A DNA stretch of 17,619 nt from an uncultured Limnohabitans sp. (lineage in GTDB: Bacteria; Pseudomonadota; Gammaproteobacteria; Burkholderiales; Burkholderiaceae_C), in assembly GCA_937928195.1 (NCBI GenBank), contig CALEYZ010000058.1, positions 1 through 17,619 of the forward strand. The letters are read 5' to 3'. Both the position numbers and the translations under genes were made by a program. The notes under the pieces are model-generated. The model was not told the origin of the DNA and did no database searches. It saw only the letters and a program-made list of their open reading frames with translations. Shown piece by piece: positions 1 through 7,730 of the stretch (its first letter is position 1; every line of letters starts with the position of its first letter).

Positions 1-1
1 T

Positions 2-163
2 GGCATCGCGGGCCTTCTCGGTCTGGTCCAGGCCGACATGGACCGCGTCAACGCCATGATCCTGTCGCGCACGGGCTCCGACGTGACGATGATCCCGGAA
101 CTGGCCAACCACCTCATCTCCTCCGGCGGCAAGCGCCTGCGCCCGATGCTGACCATCGCCGCC
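2..163 (+). other. Foreign fragment of a polyprenyl diphosphate synthase gene (chimeric contig end)
   Basis: Frame 2 is open from the left edge and reads as the N-terminal part of a trans-polyprenyl (octaprenyl/decaprenyl-type) diphosphate synthase, ending in the family's conserved GGKRLRPML segment followed by TIAA. That segment helps bind isopentenyl diphosphate in this family, which makes the isoprenoid tails of quinones. Homology stops abruptly at about 158-163, where the sequence becomes the antisense of a hydantoinase B gene. Of the 54 codons, 51 end in G or C; the rest of the contig often uses A/T-ending codons. The style is alphaproteobacterial (Caulobacter/Brevundimonas-like). I read it as a piece of another organism's DNA joined by assembly or library chimerism. 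It is partial at both ends, so no gene should be called here for the host genome. Confidence 0.85.
158..163. other. Chimeric junction with short shared sequence
   Basis: The six bases GCCGCC fit both sides: Ala-Ala in the polyprenyl synthase reading on the plus strand, and Gly-Gly of the conserved SGG in hydantoinase B on the minus strand. Left of it only the synthase makes sense; right of it only hydantoinase B does. Such a short shared stretch is typical of assembler or ligation chimeras. Confidence 0.75.
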
Positions 164-1510
164 CGAGTTGGTGCGCAAGGCCCATTGCGTAAAACGCACG
201 GGGTAAGCCGCTTCCAAAATTTCCAAAGGCGGAATGGTGGCCGTCGAAATAGGCGCATTGCTGTGTGACAACCCATCGGCTTCAGAGTGACCGCCGTGGC
301 CACCGCCGAAGAAACTGAACATCACCCAGCGTTGACCTTTGCGTTTTTCATCGGTGCGATGGCCCGCAATCGACAGCGCATTGATGGTGCCGTAGGCATG
401 GGCCACTGCGCGCTTTGGATCGGCCAGTGCCGTGGCACTGAAAATGACATCGATCATGCGCAAAATGGTTTCGGTGTAGCCCCCCACGGGGCGCGGACGT
501 TCTGCGCTGATCACCAAGCGTTCGGGGATGATGAAATCAACGGCATCGAGCACACCCGCATTGGCTGGCACATCGGGGAAAACGTGCTTCAAAGCCACAT
601 AACAAGCCGCCACGGCGGTTGCTTTGGAAATGTTCACGGGGCCGGCGCACTGCGCAGACGTGCGTGAAAAATCCAAGGACAAGCGATCGCCTTTGACCGT
701 CATGTCCAAGGCAATGGTGAGGGGCGTGTCGACCACGCCATCGTTGTCCAACACATCTTCAAAGCTGTAGCAGCCATCGGGCAAGCTGGCAATGTGCGAG
801 CGCATCAAGCGCACGGCACGCGCGCGCAACGCCACCATGGCCTGGGCCACTTTGGCATCGCCATATTCATCGAGCAAACCATTCAAACGTTTGGCACCCA
901 ACTCCAAAGCGGCCAATTGACCATTCAGGTCGCCCCACAGGCTGTCGGGCAAACGGGTGTTGGCACGCAAAATGGCCAGCACATCTTCGTCCAGTACGCC
1001 TGCACGCAAAATGCGAACCGGCGGAATTTGAACAGCCTCTTGCCAGCACTCCGTGGCTGCAGGGTTGTAGTTACCCGGCACGGCACCGCCCACATCGTGC
1101 CAATGTGCAGCCGATGCCAAGAAGCAAAACAATTGGCCATTGCGGAAAAATGGGCGAACCAGTTTGAAGTCGTTGGCGTGCGTGCCGCCTTCATACGGAT
1201 CGTTGAACAACCAGATGTCACCGTCTTGCATGCCGCCGCGCGTGGCCGCCGCTTTGGCTGCAGCGCGTACCGCAAACGCCATGGCGCCCACAAACACGGG
1301 CAAGCCAGATTTGCCTTGGACCAAGGTGTCACCCGAGACGCCGTCGTAAATGCCATGGCACGCGTCGTGAGCTTCGGCAATGATGGGATTGAAGGCGCTG
1401 CGGTACAGCGTGGCGTCCATTTCGTCGGCCACTTGTTCTAAGCGCCCTTTCAACACCGCCAAGGTGACGGGGTCAAGGGCCGTTGGTTTTTGAAGCTTTC
1501 GCTCACTCAT
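161..1510 (-). CDS. Hydantoinase B / oxoprolinase family protein (C-terminus lost at chimeric junction)
   Basis: The minus strand is open for about 450 codons and reads as the HyuB family, the subunit that works with HyuA in ATP-dependent opening of hydantoins, 5-oxoproline, lactams and related compounds. Visible landmarks are an N-terminal DPVTLAVLKGRLEQVADEMD, the metal-site-like NDPYEGGTHANDF near residue 100, AAHWHDVGGAVPGNY, FQEA/WQEAVQIPPVRI-type sequence, GDLNGQLAALELGAKRL, and a late FFGGGHGGHSEADG. Family members are usually 520-590 residues; the last ~80-120 are missing because the contig switches to foreign DNA after RTNSGG. The start at 1510 has GGAAA close upstream; an in-frame ATG at 1525 is an alternative. 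It lies 25 bases after the leuD-like stop, so it is probably the next operon gene. The usual partner hyuA is not in the window and may lie beyond the break. The exact substrate cannot be told. Confidence 0.88.
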
Positions 1511-1535
1511 TGGGTTTCCATTCATTGCGAAAAAT

Positions 1536-2075
1536 TCAGACGGACAAACTGGCCTGAGAAGGCTGCGATGACTTGGCCGCCATGCGCTGCTTCAGCACAT
1601 TGACCAAACCACCCGCGTTCACCATGTCCATCAAAAAGGAAGGTACGGGGGCGCAGGCAAGCACACGCCCTGTGGACGTGACCACTTGGGGCCTTGCACC
1701 TTCGTACGTCAATTGAACCTGTTCGTTTTCTTGCAAGCTGTCAGCCTCTGGGCATGTCAGCAACAACAAACCTAAGTTGAACGCGTTTCTAAAAAACAAG
1801 CCACTGTAAGAAGGCGCAATGACCGCGGCCAAGCCCAAATGTTTCAAGGCGCCTGCAGCTTGCTCTCGGGAAGAACCAATGCCAAAGTTAGGGCCAGCCA
1901 CCAAGACGTCGCTCGCTTGAACTTCATGGGCAAAGTCTGTGCGGTGGACTTCCAAGCAATGTGCCGCAATCACCTCAATGCCATGCTTCATGTAAGCACC
2001 TGGGGCCAAGGCATCGGTGTCGACGTTGGCGCCCACGCGCCAAACTTTGTGGTGTGTGTGTGCCGTTTGACTCAT
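1536..2075 (-). CDS. LeuD-like small subunit of an aconitase-superfamily hydro-lyase
   Basis: This 179-residue protein is the swivel-domain subunit of a two-part [4Fe-4S] dehydratase of the isopropylmalate/homoaconitase/dimethylmalate dehydratase type. It shows VGANVDTDALAPGAYMK at 14-30, the substrate-binding loop NFGIGSSREQAAGAL at 63-77 (the family GSSRE signature), and FFRNAFNLGLL at 94-104. The length is normal for the short bacterial/archaeal-type LeuD. The start overlaps the stop of the large-subunit gene by 4 bases (ATGA), and AGAGG lies 7 bases upstream, so the two subunits are probably translationally coupled. The tail after about residue 165 (rich in Ser, Gln and Ala) looks unstructured. 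The neighbours are transport and hydantoinase genes with no leuA or leuB, so I infer a catabolic hydro-lyase rather than leucine synthesis. The family call is firm; the substrate is unknown. Confidence 0.9.
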   Translation of the reverse strand: MSQTAHTHHKVWRVGANVDTDALAPGAYMKHGIEVIAAHCLEVHRTDFAHEVQASDVLVAGPNFGIGSSREQAAGALKHLGLAAVIAPSYSGLFFRNAFNLGLLLLTCPEADSLQENEQVQLTYEGARPQVVTSTGRVLACAPVPSFLMDMVNAGGLVNVLKQRMAAKSSQPSQASLSV

Positions 2076-3382
2076 GACAAAACCTCTCGCACATCAGAGA
2101 TGTTGCCCGTGACAGCAGCCGCGGCCACAGACCAAGGCGAGGCCAAATAAACCTGCACACTGGCCGGCCCCATGCGACCTTGAAAATTACGTGCTGTACT
2201 GGAGATCACCGTCGCACCTTCCTGGAAAGTACCGCCGTAGCCGGCACACGCACCACACGCATTGGGCAACACACTGGCACCGGCATCGGTCAAGATTTGC
2301 ATCACCCCTTCACGTGCCGCTTGGGCTTGATCTCGAGCACTGGCGGGGGCCACCAGCAGCTGAACACCCGTCGCTACTTTGCGACCTTTCAGCACTTCAG
2401 CGGCAGCACGCAAATCGGCCAACTTGGCACCCGTGCAAGCACCGATGTAAGCCACAGTAGGCTTGATGTTGGCGAATGCGGCCACAGGTTTTGTGTTTTC
2501 AGGACTGTGCGGTGCCGCCACCTGGGGACTGAGCTGCGACGCGTCAAAGTCAAAGCGCTCACACTCGGCATCGTCGTCGGTTTGAAAGTAGTGACTGGCC
2601 TCTATCTGAGCATCGGTCACGCCCACCGATTTCAAATACTGCGTGGTCACCTCATCGGCGGCAATCAAACCCACTTGCGCACCCATTTCAGCGCTCATGT
2701 TGGACAAGGTCATGCGCTCTTGCATGCCCAAGCCGCGCACGGTTTCGCCTGAAAATTCAATCGCTTGGTAATTGCCGCCGTTCATGCCGAACTTGCCAAT
2801 CATGTGCAACATCATGTCTTTGGCGCAGACGCCTTTTTGCAAAGCACCCGACCAAACCATTCGCATCGTTTGCGGCACTTGCACCCAAATTTCGCCGGTG
2901 GCCACCACGCCCAACATTTCGGTCGCACCAATGCCAAACATGTAAGTACCAAAGGCGCCGCCTGTGGGCGAATGGGAATCGCCGCCAACACAAAAGTGGC
3001 CAGGCTTCAAATGGCCTCGCTCTGGCAACACCACATGGCAAATGCCTTCCGAGTCAATCACATGCGGCAGCTGCCATTCTTTGGCCACATCGCGCGTGAC
3101 TTGGATGATTTTTTGAGAGTCCGCATCTTGGGCCGGCACGTAATGGTCCAACACCAAGACCACTTTGTTGCGGTCCCAAATCTGCGCACCGATGTCGGCC
3201 AACATGGGCTTGAGGCGACGGGGCCCTGACGAATCATGAAACATGGCCAAGTCAACTTGGCAGGTGAGCACTTCGCCCACACTGACCTGCGCACGTCCTG
3301 CTGCACGTGCAATCAACTTTTGCGCCAAGGTGGCGCCAGTAGGCTTTGAATTTGAGCTGCTTGTCATACGGGTGGCACTCAT
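2072..3382 (-). CDS. LeuC-like large subunit of an aconitase-superfamily hydro-lyase
   Basis: This is a 436-residue [4Fe-4S] hydro-lyase large subunit, close to the usual 420-470 of the short LeuC/homoaconitase/DmdA group. Three cluster cysteines are visible: Cys316 in YIGACTGAK and Cys376/Cys379 in PNACGACAGYGG. Other family landmarks are VLDHYVPAQD (77-86), GHFCVGGDSHSPTGGAFG (128-145) and RNFQGRMG (398-405). The first cysteine sits in ACTGAK rather than the SCTNGR common in biosynthetic LeuC and aconitase, which marks a divergent subgroup. With the small subunit it should reversibly hydrate and dehydrate a branched hydroxy-diacid. Its start overlaps the Bug receptor stop by 4 bases and its stop overlaps the small subunit start. 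NCBI-style pipelines would probably name it 3-isopropylmalate dehydratase; I think dimethylmalate- or citraconate-type activity is as likely. The start could also be Met6. Confidence 0.9.
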   Translation of the reverse strand: MSATRMTSSSNSKPTGATLAQKLIARAAGRAQVSVGEVLTCQVDLAMFHDSSGPRRLKPMLADIGAQIWDRNKVVLVLDHYVPAQDADSQKIIQVTRDVAKEWQLPHVIDSEGICHVVLPERGHLKPGHFCVGGDSHSPTGGAFGTYMFGIGATEMLGVVATGEIWVQVPQTMRMVWSGALQKGVCAKDMMLHMIGKFGMNGGNYQAIEFSGETVRGLGMQERMTLSNMSAEMGAQVGLIAADEVTTQYLKSVGVTDAQIEASHYFQTDDDAECERFDFDASQLSPQVAAPHSPENTKPVAAFANIKPTVAYIGACTGAKLADLRAAAEVLKGRKVATGVQLLVAPASARDQAQAAREGVMQILTDAGASVLPNACGACAGYGGTFQEGATVISSTARNFQGRMGPASVQVYLASPWSVAAAAVTGNISDVREVLS

Positions 3383-4347
3383 TCTGGTTTGGCGCCTGAG
3401 TACTGCACCACCGCGCGCCAGCGCACAATTTCGGCTTCAACAAATTTAGAAAACTCTTGCGGACTGTTGCCGGCAGGAATGGCGCCTTCCATCTCAATGC
3501 GGCGCTTCACGTCGGGCGTTTGAATGGCCACGCGTGCGGCATCGCTCAAGCGCTTGGCCAACTCTGGATTCATCCGACCTGGCGCAAACAAACCAAACCA
3601 AGCACTCGATTCATAACCTGGCAGTGTTTCGCCAATGGCCGGCACATCGGGAAATGCCGCCAAACGTTTGGGACTGGTCACCCCCAACGCACGAAGCTTG
3701 CCCGCCTTGATGTGGGCTTGTGCATTGCCGACGGCTGCAAACATCAACTCAACTTGTCCAGCCAACACATCTTGCACAGCCGGTGCTGTGCCGCGGTAAG
3801 GAATGTTGACAATGAACACCCCTGCTTTCATCTTGAACGAATCGCCAGCCAAGTGCAGAGAAGACCCCAGTGCGCCAATTGCAAAGTTCAACTGGCCCGG
3901 CTTTTCTTTGGCCAGCTTCACCAAGTCCGCTACATTTTTCACAGGCAAAGAGGGATGCGCCACCAACACGGAAGGTGAAGTGGACACCATGGTCAAAGGT
4001 GTGAAGTCTTTGACAGGGTCAAATGGCAAGCTCGGATAAAGCGACGCATTGATAGCGTGGCTGGTGAAACTCATCAACAAGGTGTTGCCATCGGGCGTTG
4101 CTTTCGCAACCATGTCAGCGGCCAAATTGCCGCCGGCGCCCGGTTTATTTTCAACCAGCACCACGCGGCCCAACTGCTGACCCAAAGCTTGGGCCAAGGT
4201 GCGCGCCATGGTGTCGGTGGTGCCGCCAGCCGGCGCACCCACCAAAATGCGAATGGGGGCAGTCGGTGCTGTCTGTCCATGCGCATTGCAAAATACCGCG
4301 GCACAACTCAGTACTAAAAGATTCAGTTTCAAAAGAAAATTTCGCAT
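3379..4347 (-). CDS. Bug/TctC-family periplasmic solute receptor
   Basis: This 322-residue tripartite-tricarboxylate-type (Bug) receptor is an abundant family in Burkholderiales, binding carboxylates, amino acids or aromatic acids in the periplasm. The N-terminus (MRNFLLKLNLLVLSCAAVF) is a classical signal peptide with cleavage likely around NAHGQ. Mature motifs include ILVGAPAGGTTDTMAR and the VVLVENKPGAGGN loop typical of Bug ligand pockets, then DFTPLTMVSTSPSVLVAHP. The reading frame stays open upstream to 4437, but only the ATG at 4347 gives the signal peptide and lies outside livF, 13 bases after its stop. No TctA/TctB membrane partners are present, so it is an orphan receptor, as is common for this family. 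Its place between an ABC importer and a hydro-lyase suggests that it captures or senses the same substrate. Confidence 0.92.
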   Translation of the reverse strand: MRNFLLKLNLLVLSCAAVFCNAHGQTAPTAPIRILVGAPAGGTTDTMARTLAQALGQQLGRVVLVENKPGAGGNLAADMVAKATPDGNTLLMSFTSHAINASLYPSLPFDPVKDFTPLTMVSTSPSVLVAHPSLPVKNVADLVKLAKEKPGQLNFAIGALGSSLHLAGDSFKMKAGVFIVNIPYRGTAPAVQDVLAGQVELMFAAVGNAQAHIKAGKLRALGVTSPKRLAAFPDVPAIGETLPGYESSAWFGLFAPGRMNPELAKRLSDAARVAIQTPDVKRRIEMEGAIPAGNSPQEFSKFVEAEIVRWRAVVQYSGAKPE

Positions 4348-4360
4348 TTGTATGTTCTGA

Positions 4361-5071
4361 TCACATGCCCAAATAGGCTTGTCGCAATGTGTCACTGGCC
4401 AGCAACTCAGCCGGCTTGCCGCTGAAGCGAATGGCACCGTTTTCCATCACATACGCACGGTCGGCAATCTCCAATGACTGGCCCACGTTTTGCTCCACCA
4501 ACAACACTGCCAAACCTTGTGCCTTGAGTTGCCCGATCAAGCTGAACATCTCTTCTACCAACAGAGGTGACAAGCCCAAAGACGGTTCGTCCAATATCAA
4601 GAGTTGGGGCTCTGCCATCAAGCCGCGGCCAATGGCCAACATTTGTTGTTCACCCCCACTTAAAGTGCCCGCGAGTTGTTTTTCTCGCTCACGCAGTCGC
4701 GGGAAAATGCCAAAGATTTTTTCCAAGTTGGTATCACGTCGCTCACGACCTCGGGTGAATGCACCCAAAGACAAGTTTTCCAACACGCTCAAGTTGGGGA
4801 ATACTTTTCGGCCTTCAGGCACATGGATCAAACCGGCTTGCACCACTTTGCGGGCATGCCAGCCCGTGATGTCTTGGCCTTCAAAAGTCACTTGGCCACT
4901 GCGTGCTTTGACCAAGCCACTGAGCACGCCATTCAAGGTGGTTTTGCCCGCACCATTGCTGCCCAACAGGGCCACGGTTTCGCCCGCATTCACCACCAGG
5001 TCCACGCCACGCAAAACTTCCACCGCGCCATAGCCAGCGCGCAGCTGCGCCACTTTCAATATTTCCGTCAT
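4361..5071 (-). CDS. livF: Branched-chain-amino-acid-type ABC transporter ATPase LivF
   Basis: This is one of the two cytoplasmic ATPases of a HAAT (hydrophobic amino acid/amide) ABC importer. It has 236 residues, the normal LivF length. Walker A is LLGSNGAGKTT (about 35-45), the ABC signature is LSGGEQQML (about 138-146), Walker B is LLILDEPSLGLSP (about 157-169), and the switch histidine position is replaced by VEQN, as usual for LivF (LLVEQNVGQSL). It ends with the typical LivF tail LRQAYLGM. Its ATG overlaps the stop of livG by 4 bases. These importers carry branched-chain amino acids, amides, urea, short-chain amides or aromatic acids, so the name does not fix the substrate. Confidence 0.95.
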   Translation of the reverse strand: MTEILKVAQLRAGYGAVEVLRGVDLVVNAGETVALLGSNGAGKTTLNGVLSGLVKARSGQVTFEGQDITGWHARKVVQAGLIHVPEGRKVFPNLSVLENLSLGAFTRGRERRDTNLEKIFGIFPRLREREKQLAGTLSGGEQQMLAIGRGLMAEPQLLILDEPSLGLSPLLVEEMFSLIGQLKAQGLAVLLVEQNVGQSLEIADRAYVMENGAIRFSGKPAELLASDTLRQAYLGM

Positions 5072-5829
5072 GCCTTGACCTCCGCTTGGCGCAGGCGTGC
5101 TGCAGTGCCATGCCCCAAATAAGCCTCAATCACTTGCGGATGACGGGTGACCTCGGCTGGCGAACCTTCAGCAATCAATTGGCCTTGCGCCAACACCCAG
5201 ACATGCTCCGCCAAACTCATCACAGCTTGCATCACATGCTCAATCATGAGCACCGTGACGCCAGAGTCCGCAATGGCGCGCACCACGGGAATCATCTCGG
5301 CAATTTCTTGCGGGTTCAAACCGGCCAGCACTTCGTCCAGCAACAACAATTCAGGTTGCGTGGCCAAGGCGCGCGCCAGTTCCAATCGCTTGCGGCCTGC
5401 CACGGTCAAGTCACTGGCCAGCTTGTCAAGTTGATCGGCCAAGCCCACACGTTGCGCCACCTGTTCGGCCGCAGCCAAGGCTTGTTCGCGCGATGCTGTG
5501 TGCAGATGTGCACCCACGGCAATGTTCTCTCGAACGGTTTGTGCGGCAAAGGGTTGCACGATCTGAAATGTCCGCGTCATTCCCAGCTTGGCATTCAAAT
5601 GAGGCGCCTGCCCTGTGATGTCCTGGCCTTTGAAAATCACATGGCCCGTGTCGGGTGTTAAGAAACCAGACAGCAAGGCAAACAAGGTGGTCTTGCCTGC
5701 ACCATTGGGTCCAATCAAGGCGGTCAATGAACCTTGCGGCACGTTCAGACTCACGTTTTGAACCGCCTTCAACCCCCCAAAGGAGCGACTCACGCCCTGA
5801 ACTTCCAGCAAAGCAATCGGCTTAGTCAT
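5068..5829 (-). CDS. livG: Branched-chain-amino-acid-type ABC transporter ATPase LivG
   Basis: This is the second ATPase of the importer, 253 residues from the chosen start. Walker A is LIGPNGAGKTTLF, Walker B is LLLLDEVLAGLNP, the H-loop is VLMIEHVMQAV, and the tail is VIEAYLGHG, typical of LivG. The C-loop is unusual: the place of LSGGQ reads LTVAGRKRLELARAL, so the canonical Ser-Gly-Gly is missing. To my knowledge this variant recurs in one LivG subgroup, so the protein is probably active with LivF providing the orthodox signature. The ATG at 5829 lies 8 bases inside the end of livM and has a strong GGAGG upstream. An upstream in-frame Met at 5871 would lie deeper in livM and lacks such a site, so I reject it. 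Confidence 0.94.
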   Translation of the reverse strand: MTKPIALLEVQGVSRSFGGLKAVQNVSLNVPQGSLTALIGPNGAGKTTLFALLSGFLTPDTGHVIFKGQDITGQAPHLNAKLGMTRTFQIVQPFAAQTVRENIAVGAHLHTASREQALAAAEQVAQRVGLADQLDKLASDLTVAGRKRLELARALATQPELLLLDEVLAGLNPQEIAEMIPVVRAIADSGVTVLMIEHVMQAVMSLAEHVWVLAQGQLIAEGSPAEVTRHPQVIEAYLGHGTAARLRQAEVKA

Positions 5830-6790
5830 AGCGCCTCCAAGACTTGGGCAAGTAGGGATACAAGCCTGCAATGCCTCTGGGCAAGAACATCACAATGACA
5901 ATCAAAACAGCACCGTAAATCACCATGTTGATGCCTGGCATCTGGCCAAACAAATTGCGCGTGAGGTCGGCCAGCACATGCAAGGCCAGGGCACCCAAAA
6001 CCGGTCCCCACAAGCTTCCCATGCCACCCACAATGGCACCCACCAGCGCTTCGACAGACGTGTGCGAACCAAAGCCGATGCCTGGATCGATGTACTGGAA
6101 AACTTGTACATAAAACGCACCCGCCGAACCCATCAAAGCACCCGACAGCACCGTGGCCCAGGTTTTGACATGGAAAGGATTGACACCAATGGCACGCGCA
6201 GCATCTTCATTGTCTCGAACGGCCTGCAAATACGCACCAAAGCGAGAGTTGCGCAAATAGGCGGTGACACACAGTGCCATTGTCACCAAGCCCAAAATTA
6301 GCCAAACGAACCCAGCACGGTCGCCAAACTGCATGTTGGTCCACGATTCATTCAATGGCAGCATCAACCCCACACCCGCGCCAGTAAACGGCACCGACAA
6401 AGAAACAATGCGAAAGACTTCTGCAAAGGCCAAGGTGACCAATGCAAAGTAAGAGCCTTTGAGGCCATACCTGAAGGACAAAGCACCCACCCAAGCGCCC
6501 ACCAAGCCAGCCGCCAACATGGCAAAGGGCAAAGCCAGCCATGGATTCCAGCCCCAAGAGATTTGGGCGATGGCTTGAAAGTAAGCACCCGTGCCAAAGA
6601 ACAAGGCGTGGCCAAATGAAAACTGACCGCCAAAGCCACCCAGCACGTTCCATGCTTGCGCAATCAGGCAAGCAAACAAAGCCATCATCACGAAGTTCAG
6701 TGTCACGCCCGATGCCGTCAACACCGGAATCATGGCCACCACCCACACAAACAGCCCAATGCTGATCATGTCTTTGAGTAATTTGTTCAT
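5822..6790 (-). CDS. livM: Branched-chain-amino-acid-type ABC transporter permease LivM
   Basis: This inner-membrane permease has 322 residues and many hydrophobic segments (roughly 8-10 membrane spans). LivM hallmarks are the QAWNVLGGFGGQFSFGHALF stretch near residue 55, the cytoplasmic coupling region YLQAVRDNEDAARAIGVNP (around 187-205), and ALVGAIVGGMGSLWGPVLGA near 255-275. It forms the channel with LivH and docks on LivF and LivG. The start at 6790 (MNKLLKD) lies 10 bases after the livH stop and has GAGG about 8 bases upstream. The frame is open to 6817, but that would overlap livH without a ribosome site. Confidence 0.95.
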   Translation of the reverse strand: MNKLLKDMISIGLFVWVVAMIPVLTASGVTLNFVMMALFACLIAQAWNVLGGFGGQFSFGHALFFGTGAYFQAIAQISWGWNPWLALPFAMLAAGLVGAWVGALSFRYGLKGSYFALVTLAFAEVFRIVSLSVPFTGAGVGLMLPLNESWTNMQFGDRAGFVWLILGLVTMALCVTAYLRNSRFGAYLQAVRDNEDAARAIGVNPFHVKTWATVLSGALMGSAGAFYVQVFQYIDPGIGFGSHTSVEALVGAIVGGMGSLWGPVLGALALHVLADLTRNLFGQMPGINMVIYGAVLIVIVMFLPRGIAGLYPYLPKSWRRYD

Positions 6791-6800
6791 GCGGGATGCC

Positions 6801-7688
6801 TCATGACTTCGCCCCAAACAAACCTTGGGGTCGCAACAACAACACGGCGATGAAGATCACAAATATGCCAACCTGCCCCAGAGATTCACCCAAGAACAAA
6901 CCACCAAAGGATTCCACCACACCAATCAGCAAACCACCGAGCAATGCGCCAGCAAAACTGCCCATGCCGCCCAGCACCACCACAGTGAACGCCACCAGCA
7001 CAAAGCCATTGCCCACTTGCGGATTGACGTAATACGCGGGCAGCAAAAAGCAGGCTGCCGCACCCAGACACGCCAAGCCCAAACCAAAGCACATGGCATA
7101 CACGTGTTCAACATCGATGCCCATCAAGCGTGCGCCTTGTTTTTCTTTGGCCACTGCGCGAATGGCGCGGCCTAAGTCTGTGCGCTGCAAAATCACAATC
7201 AGCAACGCTGACACCACCAAGGCGCCTGCAAACGCCACCAACTTGGGCACCGACACCATCACCTGGGCCACCTCCGGCCCGATGGCCACTGTGCTCAAGG
7301 TGTAGGCCGTGTCGATGGTGCGCGTGTCTGATTTGAAGAACAACAAGGCCAGGTTTTCCATGACGATGGACAAGCCTAAAGTGACAAGCAAAATGTTTTC
7401 ATCTTTGCCGTGACTGGCCCGATTGATGATCAAACGCTGCATGCCATAGCCCAACGCAAACATGGCGGGCACCATGAAAGGCAAAGCTACATAGGGATCA
7501 ACACCCCAACGCTCTTTGAGTGCATACACGCCATACAGCGCCATCATGAGCGAGGCACCGTGGGCGAAGTTGATGATGTGCAGCACACCATAGATCAAGG
7601 TCAACCCCAGCGCAATCAAAGCATAGACGGCGCCGGTGGTTAAACCGTTGAGCAAAGCGGACAGCAAAATGCTGGCGTCAAACATCAT
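6801..7688 (-). CDS. livH: Branched-chain-amino-acid-type ABC transporter permease LivH
   Basis: This inner-membrane permease of 295 residues has about eight hydrophobic spans. LivH signatures are LTTGAVYALIALGLTLIYGV near the start, HIINFAHGASLMM (about 37-49), the EAA-like coupling segment LGRAIRAVAKEKQGARLMGI (around 173-192), and FTVVVLGGMGSFAGALLGGL near 235. The tandem ATG at 7688/7685 has GGAA upstream; either is possible. The 42-base gap from the binding-protein gene shows no terminator-like hairpin, so cotranscription is likely. Confidence 0.95.
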   Translation of the reverse strand: MMFDASILLSALLNGLTTGAVYALIALGLTLIYGVLHIINFAHGASLMMALYGVYALKERWGVDPYVALPFMVPAMFALGYGMQRLIINRASHGKDENILLVTLGLSIVMENLALLFFKSDTRTIDTAYTLSTVAIGPEVAQVMVSVPKLVAFAGALVVSALLIVILQRTDLGRAIRAVAKEKQGARLMGIDVEHVYAMCFGLGLACLGAAACFLLPAYYVNPQVGNGFVLVAFTVVVLGGMGSFAGALLGGLLIGVVESFGGLFLGESLGQVGIFVIFIAVLLLRPQGLFGAKS

Positions 7689-7730
7689 CGTGTTCCATTC
7701 AAAGTGGCGTTCAAGGCGTACACCCTGGTC

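Noticed and set aside
38..268. Open frame of 76 codons starting with a convincing polyprenyl synthase sequence
   Set aside because: It crosses the chimeric junction at 158-163; after that the reading is antisense hydantoinase B noise. Only the fragment to about 163 is a real gene piece, and from another organism.
287..1441. Plus-strand open frames at 287-667 and 794-1441
   Set aside because: They are His/Gln-rich antisense readings of the hydantoinase B gene, with no recognisable domains or ribosome sites.
1536..3382. Leucine biosynthesis locus (leuCD)
   Set aside because: There is no leuA or leuB, the genes sit between a Bug receptor and hydantoinase B in a transport operon, and the large subunit has a divergent cluster motif.
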